NCBI GenBank assembly: GCA_032718475.1
Contig: JAUCBJ010004224.1
Span: 62,001-126,000 of the forward strand
Source: Nemertoderma westbladi
Lineage: Eukaryota; Xenacoelomorpha; Nemertodermatida; Nemertodermatidae
Direction: 5' to 3'
DNA length: 64,000 nt
The position numbers and the translations under genes were made by a program. Below are positions 33,695-44,200 of this stretch, in pieces; position 1 is the first letter of the stretch, and every line of letters begins with the position of its first letter. Below the pieces are notes generated by a model, which ran no database searches, was not told the origin of the DNA, and saw only the letters and a list, made by a program, of their open reading frames with translations.

Positions 33695-35883
33695 TTAAGT
33701 TAGATCGCTTAGCAATGACTTTTTGAGATTTTGGGTAAGTGCTTTCTTAGTTTTACTTTCTTTTATTTTCAGGGGAAGTGAATTCCATATCAAAGTACCG
33801 TGATATTTGAGTGATCTTTGTGTTAGAACCAGTCTTGTACGTGGTATGTAATAGTTCATTGATGTGACGGATCTTGTAGTGTACTTATGTATAGTAGAGG
33901 GGAGGGAGAAAAGTGACGTGATAAAAGATTGTTTTTTTGAGTTTTTTATTTCCCACATTAATTTTGATGTTTCCAATATATGTAACTTTTCTATTGGTAA
34001 TATTTCCAGAAATTTATAGATTGGGTTTGAATGAGCTTGGTAATGATTAAATGTTATTGCACGAATTATTTTATTTATTTTTACTCTGAGTGGGTATATG
34101 TATTTATGGTACGTGTTTCCCCATAATATTATACCATATTGAATATATGGGTGTATCAGTGCATAGAAAATCATTTTTAGTATATTTAATGGCAAGATAT
34201 GGCGAAGTTTAAAAAATATTCCGCAGGATTTCGAAATTTTCTTCAGTATGTAGGAGCAGTCATATTTCCAAGATAATTTATTGTCTATCCAGATGCCCAA
34301 AAATTTTGTTTCATTTGTTTGTTTGATATTAACATTATTTATTTTTATTTTTTGAGTGATAGTAGTATTTGAATTTGAAAATATGAGATATTCGGTTTTT
34401 TTAAGATTGAGGGATAGTTTGTTGTCAGTGAGCCATTGATCAATTTTCGAGAGTTCATTATTTACTTTTGTAATTAGTGTGTCCTTGTTGGTGTGACTGT
34501 ACAGTATGTTAGTATCATCGGCAAAAAGAGTAGTATGTAAATTTGTGCAGTTCGGTAAGTCATTTATATACAATAAAAATAGAGTAGCACTTAAGATAGC
34601 ACCTTGTGGGGTACCACAATGTGGGGTAAGAGGGTCGGAGTGTGTATTGTTTATAACAACTGTGTGTGAGCGATCATTAAGGAAGCTTGTGAATAGTTGG
34701 AGCGGAAGACCTCTGATACCGTAACAGTTTAATTTTTTTAAGAGTATGCTATGGTTCAGGGTATCAAAAGCCTTTTTTAAATCTATAGAAATTAGGCATG
34801 ATGATTCGTGATGGTCAAGAGATTCAAGCAGTCTTTCTGTGATTGTAAGTATAGCGTCTGTTGTAGTAGAACGTTTCCTAAAACCGTATTGGCAGTGAGA
34901 TAGAATTGAGTATTTTTCTAAGTAGGTTATGAGTTGGGTATTAATTATACGTTCGTAGAGTTGTTTTAGTACTTTTGGGAAAATTCCATTATTAATTGAT
35001 TTGTTAATTAAGTAAGTTAAGTGAGGTGCTAGGTCGTGTGCTGCAGTTTTAACTAGTTGTATGGGGAATAGGTCATTAGTAGAGCAGTTGTTGTCTAGGT
35101 CTAGTAGGTAATATAGTATTTCAGTTTGCGTTGTATCTGATAGGTAGAATGAGTTTGACTTACGGTGGTTTATGAATCTAGTTGGGTTAAGGTTACTTTT
35201 CGGAATTGTGTCTGCTAGTTCTGGACCTATATTAGCGAAGTGTTGGTTAAGTACATTGGCAATTTCTTTTGGGAGAGTTTTATTTATGGTTCCTACTGTT
35301 GTTGATATGCTAATTTTTTTTGGAGTATTCAAGTTATTTGACTTATTTAGTGCTTTGTTTATTGTTTGCCATGTTTTTTTTGTATTTGTTTTGTGTTTCT
35401 CGAATTCTGAGTGGTAGTAGTTTTTTTCAGCCTTTCTAAGAGTTGTTGTTAGTTTATTGCGGTATTGTTTATAAAACTGTTCTTTTTCGCATGTAGGGTT
35501 AGTAATTAGATTTGCATATAGGTCATTTTTCTTGATTGTTGATTGTACTAACGCGGGAGTCATCCAAGGTTTTTTAGGAATTTCTTTTTTTTCTAGGATC
35601 TTTCTTGGCAAGTGTTTATTGGTTATATTTTGAAAATCAGAGTAAAATATTTCGAATTGTTTTTCTATGGGTACTGTTGTTTTGTTATATGTCCAGTTAT
35701 TAATATCTTTTATGTCTGAAATAAATTTATTTTTGTTATATTTGGAGTAATCATATACATATTTCATTTCTTGTTGTGTAAAGTGGCAGGAATAATTTTG
35801 TATGATTGCAAAAGTGGCTAAGTGATCAGTTGATCCTTGTTGGCTTTGGAAAACTCCAGATGATACTGTTTTATTGTTAATAA
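33695..35883 (-). pseudogene. LINE-4 ORF2: endonuclease end and intact reverse transcriptase
   Basis: The long open frame (35767-33695, 690 codons) has all RT motifs: QYGFRKRSTT, motif A SIDLKKAFDTLNHSILLKK, motif B CGTPQGAILSATLF and motif C FADDT, and the family C-terminus to SLLSDLT. The segment before it (35883-35767) carries the end of the endonuclease (SSGVFQSQQGSTDHLATF). The RT itself looks undamaged; the gene is broken only by insertions upstream. Bases 33248-33694 are 3' UTR. Confidence 0.88.
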
Positions 35884-36871
35884 CGAACCTGTCTTTAGAC
35901 TGGGTAGTTTTTGTCTAAAGCTGAGGCCGGCAAAAACACGATGGATATATATATTTACCTATATCACTATGTCACTATGTATGTTCACCAAATGGCTTGA
36001 AACCACTTGCATGCATTGTAAAATTGTAAACGCAAGTATTTATCAATTGTTGTCTAGTTGTTGAATAAAAAAGTTGGGAACGATTCGAAGTGCGATATTC
36101 GAAATATTTGCATATTTTCAACATTATTGAACGCGAAATTAAATACCCACAACTCCCTTGCTTGAAATGTTTTTCAGGTGATTGATATTTAGCAATTATT
36201 ATGAGGTTACTTACTACTGAAATCTGACAGAATGCCAAACGTATTATTATAGTTCTATCTCTATTCAGCCAGTTAGTGTAATGTCAAGCAGTACATCATT
36301 TATATATCGTATGTATCTATAGGGCCTAATTGTCATCGTTATAATACTGTCATCAACTTAGGCTAAGCTCAATTGTAATGCAAAGGCTTAGTAGGTTTTG
36401 TATATCTGGGACGTTTACAACAGCTGTCGATTAAACTAACAAAACCATAAAACTGAACCAGGGTGGCTGCCAGCCGGGTACCAACGGCTGTTGGGTAGAC
36501 TTAAGGGAACATTTCACAAACTTTCATAGGATGCTTGTACATGTACATTATATTGGTTGCTCCGATGTTTTTATTAGGCTAACTGAGAATGTATCAGGTA
36601 TAAATACTGTAATTATAGTGTTCTTTATTTTATTTATCTAATACAGAAAAGACCCCTCCGCAGAATAAACTGCTCTTTTGGGCCGTTTCTCAGGTTGCGG
36701 ATATGGATACCATTTCACACATCATCGTAGTAATTGTGATTATGATTTGTTTGCCTAGGCGAATGTGTATTACATTAGATGGGAGGCAGTTTTTTGGTTG
36801 ATGCAAGTCATTCTTGGTTTGCATCTTCCAATCCCATCTGTTTCTTGGAGTCTGTGTAAGACAGGTTCGTT
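35884..36871 (+). mobile_element. Insertion of about 1 kb in LINE-4 with 14-bp inverted ends
   Basis: The endonuclease frame of LINE-4 stops near 36893 (LIDHISTN) and resumes near 35870 (NNKTVSSGVF). Between them is about 1 kb with no coding similarity I can see. AACGAACCTGTCTT at 35884-35897 is an exact reverse complement of AAGACAGGTTCGTT at 36858-36871, as in a non-autonomous DNA transposon. Some 20 bp beyond the right end may also be foreign. No clear target duplication; the superfamily is not assigned. Confidence 0.5.
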
Positions 36872-36892
36872 TAAAGCCATCTTGATGGCGTT

Positions 36893-37678
36893 CTAGTATT
36901 AGTTGATATATGGTCTATTAAAGTTCGGGAGTATGGTGTAATTCTAGTTGCTTTGTCTATTATTTGTTCAAATCCATTTGATTCTATAGTTTGTATATAG
37001 TTATTGGCTTGGTTAGAGCGTTTCAATAAATCTATATTCATGTCGCCGGTTATTATTATGTCAGTTGTATTTTGATTGATCGAAGCTAAAACCGAATTGA
37101 AATTATCTATGAAATCGTTAGTATTGCACGAGTCTGGGTGGTAAATAGTTCCAATTAATATTTGTCTTTTGGAGTGATTATTATTTGAAGATCTGTTTAT
37201 AGTAACCCAAGTAGATTCACAGTTCGGTATAGTTATGTCAGTCCGTTCAGTAAAGTCAATTCCGTTCTTAAGGTAAATGGCAGTCCCCCCTCGGTTTTTT
37301 AGCCCATATTTTCGGTTTGTAATAAGTGGGGTTGAGTAGCCGTCAATGTGTAAGTAAGATAGATCCGTCTCATCTGTAATAAATGTTTCTGTAAAAGTTA
37401 GTATGTCGAAATTTAGGGTTAGTAATGATAGGAAGTCAGAGGTAGGCGCTAGATTTTTGTTTAGGCTTCTACAGTTTACATGAAACACTGAAAAATTTGT
37501 ATTTTTAGAATCAAACTTGTTATTAAAATTTTGTTCATTATAATACTGACAATTTGTTTTTATATTATTTAAATTTTGGTCCGGGTCAATATTTTTAAAA
37601 GTGCTATTAGAGTCCATATAATTTTCGGGTAATAAAATATCAATGTCATTGCTTTCAAAAATATCATAGTCATCGGGC
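36893..37678 (-). pseudogene. LINE-4 ORF2: endonuclease, main part
   Basis: Endonuclease phrases on the minus strand: FHVNCRSLNKNLAPTSDF, LTFTETFI, GTIYHPDS, ITGDMNIDL (GDMN in place of GDFN) and RTLIDHIST. Upstream the reading continues across copy C into the finger at 49694-49495, which fixes the insertion point of copy C within the codons after NTIPP. Confidence 0.85.
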
Positions 37679-38927
37679 TGTAAAAGCCTTTGCTGAATTG
37701 CCCCGTTATTTTATTATCTTTTACATTAAAATACTCTGTAGTTGATTTAATAAGTGTAAGAGACCGTATTATTGCTGTATCGGTGTTTTTAGAGGATCTA
37801 AGACCTATTTCCTCCGTATGTGTACTGTGAAAGGCATATTTTTATGATTCTATGGCAATTCGTGACGCAAAAGGGTGATAGCTACTCTTGAACAGTAGTT
37901 ACTATGACTACGGTTAACAGCTGACATTCATACGTGTTGATTTCCTTTGTTCTACGGCGTCTCTCAGTTCAGTCAGCCAATGAGAGCGTTTTTGTGGCTC
38001 CTTGTACAGAAAATTTCCGAGAAATGACGCAATGCCTATGTGCAGTGTTTACATTGAGTCTTGAGCCAAAGAAAGAACGGCTTGGAAGTATTTTTGTGCT
38101 GTACTGTTTTAGTCGTACACTAGTAGGTTTAATTATAAAGGGCATATATCCTTTAACTGACTACTGCAATTTAACATACCTGATGACTGCTGACTGATCA
38201 TACATGCTGACTGCTGAAACATTGCAAACTCATAACAATCAGTGTTTTCATTGTTGTTTTATACTGCTATTTGCTGTCAGTTCTTCATAATATGGTTGAT
38301 GAATAATTATATTTGGAATAACAATAAATAACCCCGCAACCCAATATTCTTGATATACCGAAGGTAAGAGAGAAAGGTTACCAATAACGATTGTGACTTA
38401 TGTTAAAGTGGTTTGAAGTGAATCTAATGTTATTTGATAGACCCTACATGAGTCAGCCTGTGTTCCTTTTATATGTGACTAAAATCAGTGAAGATTGGCA
38501 GATTAGTGTGCAGTATTGTGCAGCATTGTGTATGAGTGAGTCTGTTAAAGAAGCAATTCCTAAAGAATGCGTCATATATGTGGATTATAATTAAGCCATA
38601 TCGTTGTGAGTAGTTTAAGTCATAACTCTGTTTATGTAGATAAAGCGCCACGTCCTAAAGGAACTGTTAATATTACCGAAGGTGAATAATATTGTCAGAG
38701 ATTATATAATACTGTCAGTCGAATAATACATTAGGCTTACATAGCAATAAAAATTAAACCGTCGAACCCAATCTCCCGGGAATTTCCAGCGGGTGAATGG
38801 TCGCGCACGGATTGGTTTCGACTAGTGTAGTGAATCAAATACTTGTCATAGACTAAAAGCAGATTTAATATCTAGAAGACATCTTAATTTGGTGGGTTAA
38901 ACTGCCAAAGGTCTGAAAGCGCGAACA
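37679..38927 (+). repeat. 5' LTR of copy C
   Basis: Starts TGTAAAAGCC and ends GCGCGAACA, so TG...CA with a short inverted TGT/ACA end. It matches 48244-49489 with small differences, including a cluster of six A/G differences (near 37749-37760 against 48315-48326) and an indel near 38157. A TATAAAG lies at 38134-38140. Confidence 0.95.
38145..38156 (+). promoter_or_regulatory. Candidate self-primer sequence inside the LTR
   Basis: TATATCCTTTAA here is the exact reverse complement of the 12 nt that start at the first base after the LTR (38928-38939). If the RNA 5' end lay at or just before 38145 and was cut after 38156, its 3' end would sit precisely where minus-strand synthesis must start. 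The nearby TATAAAG (38134) is too close to place a start at 38145 by itself, so the start site is unproved. Confidence 0.4.
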
Positions 38928-38966
38928 TTAAAGGATATAGCTTCTTTATTGCAGTAAGCAATAAAG
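38928..38966 (+). promoter_or_regulatory. Putative primer-binding site and adjacent hairpin, copy C
   Basis: The sequence after the 5' LTR is TTAAAGGATATAG, without the TGG that a tRNA 3' end would pair with. It is followed at once by a perfect 9-bp hairpin, CTTTATTGC-AGTAA-GCAATAAAG (38944-38952 with 38958-38966). Confidence 0.5.
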
Positions 38967-41214
38967 TCGAAAGTACCGGTCGACCGGTAACCAGTAGGCC
39001 TGACTGCCTGATCATCCGGACCGGTACCTACAGCAGTATTATTCGATTTTGATTGTTATATACCAGTAGGCCTTAATAATTTATCAGGGACTGCAGCCCT
39101 GGTTTTTTATTGAGATTTTTACTTATTTCTGTCAAGTTTTATTTGTTTGTAGGCCAGTATTGAACAGAAGGCGTGTAAACCTCATCAGATTGTACAGACA
39201 ATTTGTAGGCTGAGCTGTTGTCTGATTGCTGTTAAGTCCGAACGAATTGCAGTGTGTGTAGAGCACTTGTCCGATTAAGTACGGTTAGGAAGTAGGGGCA
39301 GCAACGCTGTAAGGTAAACCCCCCAACTAAAGAATAAGTCGCACTACTGGGTTAGAGCGCATACTCCCTAATCATTTCGGAGTCTGCATGTCCTGTAGTT
39401 TATTTAGGCTTGAGAGTAGTCTGCCATCGTTTAGTCTGTACTCTGTTTGTGTAAGTCTGTACAGGTAGCGTATAATTTTATTTAAATAATTTGTAGGCTG
39501 GATAGTTGTCTGGCTGTTATTAAGTCTGAACGGATTGCCGCGTGTGTAGATCATCTGTCCGATTAAGTACGATTAGGCAGTAAGGGCAGCGAATGCTGTA
39601 AGGTAAACCCCAACTAAAGAATAAGTCGCACTACTGGGTTAGAGCGCATACTCCCTAATCATTTCGGAGTCTGCATATACCGTAGTTTGTTTAGGCTTGA
39701 TAGTAGTCTGTCAGTGTTCGGTCTGTATTTTGTTTGAGTAGTTTGTACGCGTAGCGTAATATTTATTATTCAGAGTTTATGCGATTATTCGCAACATTCA
39801 AGTCCCTAAGTTTGTTCCTACAGTAATTGTGTTTGTTATACATACCGTTATAGTTAAATTAACCTCGGTACTACACGGGCTGCTCGGCGTAGGTAAAGAC
39901 TGGTGATTTTGTGCATCGGTCACTCCAGCAGATGCCGTGGTTCTTTTAGCTGTTCAAGTATATTTAACTACTGATTATTTGGTATACAAGTACTCGTACC
40001 TAATTTAGGGTTTAGTGTATAGTACTTTCCGAAGTAATTATTGTAGGCATTATATTTGTGTTGTAAAGTGGTTGATAGGCACATTCGATTAGCTCTATTA
40101 ACTTCTAGGTAGGAACACTCCGTGATACATAACGTAGAACCTATAGCGATACGGCTATAGGTCGTCAGGCGGTGGTATTTTCCTATCTAGACAACGCAGT
40201 GTATTTACTACTACTTATTATTTCAAATACCGTAGTACCCTGTCCGCTGTAATAATCAGTTCTCTAACCCTTTGTTAGGCTGGTTTGTAGACTTCTTGTA
40301 AAATTACCCTAAAAAATTCGTATTTGTGTTTTTGTAAAATTTTGCATTTATTTAGAGATTGTAATCTCACCCGAATTGTACGTAATTTGTAGTATTAAGT
40401 AACTTAGGTAAATTAGAATTATTTGTTTTAGTGTCCTATAAGTAACACTTCACTGAAAGCGTACCGCTTTGTGTAGTGATTACTCCCCAGAAATAATAAC
40501 ATTTATTTCAACATTGACAAAACCCATTAAAACGGGTATATATATATTATAAATCAAATCTAACGATTTATAAATAGTAGGCCTACCATACAACCATTAG
40601 GTCTCAATATCAGTTGGATTACTGCTCAAATAACGGTAATAAAGTAAGTAAAGTAACCAAGTAACCCTAAAGTATCAGAAATTCAATTATTTGAAATAAT
40701 TGATATACCGGTATTTACGATAGGCCTATTATCTTTATTTCTATAAATTTCGGCTGAAATTATACCGGTACTTGTAATTAATTCTAGTTTGTAATTATAC
40801 TTATATATATACACTATAAGTGTAAACTGCATACCGGTATTTACGATAGGCCTATTATCTTTATTTCTATAAATCTAGGCTGAAATTATACCGGTACTTG
40901 TAATTAATTCTATTTCAGAATTATATATACTACAAACTGTAAGCTGTATACCGGTATTCCGATAGGCCTATTATATATTTATATATATTTGTGTGCTAAA
41001 ATTATACCGGTATTCTGTGATAAACCTAGTCTGTAATAATACTTATATAGTTATATATACTATAAGTATACCGGTATTCTAATATATTATATATATATCA
41101 CGCTACACTGAGTAGCAGTACCGGTAATTAATTACTAGGCTAGCAGTTAATACTGAGTTATTAGACTTGCTCAGACTGTAATACAGCAGTAGACATTCAA
41201 CTGTACACATAAGC
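38967..41214 (+). other. Copy C 5' leader with two tandem-repeat arrays
   Basis: No conserved coding frame. A unit of about 290 bp occurs twice (about 39200-39488 and 39489-39775), each copy containing ACTCCCTAATCATTTCGGAGT, a 5-bp hairpin. A second array of three to five degenerate units of 65-130 bp, each starting ATACCGGTATT (near 40706, 40831, 40949, 41005 and 41068), fills about 40700-41100, just upstream of the gag ATG. Confidence 0.75.
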
Positions 41215-44200
41215 ATGTCTGACGCAAAGCAGAACCTGTCAGACAGTCTACTAGATACAACCGAGAGCGAAGTGACAGCAGAGAAACCGCATAAGAGGGA
41301 TGCCATTGACATCTATCTGTCCGACTATCAACGTTTTTTAGGTGATGACGAATTGAGGAGAAGGTTAGAGGGACTTAACCCTAATAGCGAAGGAGCCAAG
41401 TTTGTGTTGGACGCAATAGATGCGGAAATGTTGGCAGCGAATAGAGCGGAAGTTGATGAAAGAATCCGCATCGTTAGAGAATGGGAACAGCAGTTGAAGA
41501 AAAAACAGATAGAAGACAGAAAGACAGCAGCAATAGCAGCGGCAAAGGCAAAAGCAGCAGCGGCAATGGCAGTAGCAGAAGCGGAACAGAGGGCATCTGA
41601 AGAAAAGGCCCAACTAGAGTTGGAGAATCTTCAAGAGGCGCACGATTACTTAAATAAGCAGATAACGGCTAGTGATATGCAGCTGATAAGTCGGACTACT
41701 TCCAAGAGACAGGGATTTACATCCTCTGATGAAGGAGATACAACAGATCCTGAAGGCAGAAGAAATAAATCTCGTTATAACGGACGTAGAAGGGCGCTAC
41801 ATCGGCAGAAATTGCCTGATTTGCCTACAGCCGTGAGAAGGCAACTAGCTAGTGTAGATCTAAGTAATCCTGAGCCTTCAGACCCAATTAGAGTAGAAAG
41901 ACTCCCTACTATAGTAGATGAGCCTGAAATAATTGGACCTGTTCTTGAAATCACCCCTTCGGTAATAGATACACCTGTCCTCCCTGAAGCTACCTATAAA
42001 TTCCCTCTGCATAGCACTAAGCTACCTGTGCCCCGTAGAACTGCCCAGGAGACAGTTCAGGTCCTGGACCCCGAGCGAAATATTCCAAATTTGTCGCCCG
42101 TTGTCCCTCGTCTGCCCGCTACGACGTTGGCGGATCCCGTTTCGGCGGTTGATTGGGTAGACGAGAGACGGCGGGGGATGGATATTCTCCTCGGAGAGAT
42201 GAAGGAGAATCAGAGACTCTCCTCCCAACAGGTCCGAGAGTTGGAAGGGACTGTCCAACATTTAAAGGGAACAGTGAGGGAAAGTAAGTTAGAGCTGCAA
42301 GAAGTGCAGCAAAATATCGCGCTAGAGCGCGATAAATTAGTAAATTTACAAAAGGGTATAACACCACCCCCTGTAACAATGTGTCAACCTGTTAGGTCTG
42401 AAGTATTGCATGCGCAAGGTGTGGAGCCTACACGCATATACACTGCTAGCGAAGTAGAAACTCCTATAGTGAACCCTATTAAGGGTAATTATAGACCTGT
42501 TGATAATGATATTCCCTATAGAACTGATCATAATCCGAGAAATTTATATACCGATAACTCGATATTAAATAGCACGATGGCCCAAGAAAGTTTTACGCGT
42601 CAAATGGCTAGAACCGAAGCCCGTCAAGCGGTAAAGGTTGGAGAGATTGTCAAGTTCAATGGAGATGAGATGAAATGGTTACCTTTTAATGAATATTACA
42701 AAGATAACATACAGAACTCTGTACTATCTAACGGAGAGAAACTTAGATTCCTCATCGAATGTTTGGAAGGACCTCCCAAGTCAATGGCGTTAAAATTTAT
42801 TGGACATCCAGATGGATTAAGACAAGTTTGGGATACACTAAACATCAGGTATGGTAATAGGAATGACATAGCTGGGTATTTGTATGCAAAATTAATGGCG
42901 CCCCGAAAGTTTCTTAGCAGCGGGATTATAGAGTTTTCCGATGAGATTCAGGAGATCTGTAGACAATTAGATTGGCTAGGTAAGTCTCATGAATACCAGA
43001 ATTCTATGGTTGTAAGAGCCTTAGCATCTGCTTTGCCCAAGGGTGGAGTAGGTACACGCTGGGATAAGAAGGTGTTATATATGATGGAACAACAACGACG
43101 AGACCCTACCATGACTGATCTCATGTCATTCTTAGATAGAGAAGTGAAATTACAGCTCCTAAGGCAGTCCAGAGAGAAGACATTGGAAAACAAGGTAAGT
43201 GAGAAACCCGTTTCTAGGAGAAGGGTAACACCAGTATGTTATACCGACGACGGTGAAAGCCAAACCTCTCAAGGAGAGGACAGCGAGAAAGACACTGACA
43301 GGCCTTATTATGTCAATAAAATGCCTAAAGAACAGGTAAGTAAATCCAAGTCTCGACCCAATGACAGAAGGGAACCGGTACAAAAAACCCCTCCTACGTC
43401 TCCTAAAGGAATTCAGGTGAGAAAGCCCGAGGAAAGAACAAGTGTGCACCACATAGCACAGGTTAAAGTAAGTAACATCAAGCCGAAATGTGTGCTGTGC
43501 GACGGGCCCCACCGTTTAAATGCGTGTGATAAATTCCTGAGGAAATCACTCGAGGATAGACGTGAAGTCATGTGGGATAAGCGGTTGTGTTATAATTGCC
43601 TCAGACGAGGACACCAACGGCGAACCTGTAACTCCGACGCAAGGTGTGCAAAGTGCGGCGCAAAACATCATATCTTGTTGCACACGGAATTCGAACGAAA
43701 CAGCCCGAGTCAGGTAAGTGAGTCCGAACTACATGTCCAATTCAGTGATGTGAACGACACTGATCAATCTGAGATGGAAGGATTCTATACGGACGAGTTC
43801 TCCGACCAAAACGAATCCTGTTACCTAATAAACACCACCGCAGTGTATCGAGCACTCGTACATGAGAAAGACACAGACAGCGACCTTACCTTAACTACTT
43901 CCGATCAACAACCATCTTGGAAAGCGCCAACTTCCAATATAGGAATCCGAGAGTTTCCTGTGGTGCAGGTAAGGGTGCACGGACCTAAACGGAGTTATGT
44001 AGTGAACGCCCTCCTGGACTCCGGCAGCACAGGAACATTCATCGATAAAGAGCTAGCCGAAGATATATTTGCTGGACAACCCAAGTTCCAAACTAAGCTC
44101 AACATGTCAGGCATTATGCAAGTTTGGAAATCTACAATAACAGCTGATTATTATGTAGGCGCGTTGTCCACCCCACAAGACGAACTAGGAGAACATAGCA

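Noticed and set aside
38400-38594. 64-residue frame found identically placed in both LTRs of copy C
   Set aside because: Identity follows from LTR duplication; no motif, and not open in the LTR of copy A.
38882-38912. TTGGTGGGTTAAACTGCC as a tRNA primer-binding site
   Set aside because: It lies inside the LTR (it is present before the target duplication at the 3' end), so it cannot be the primer site.
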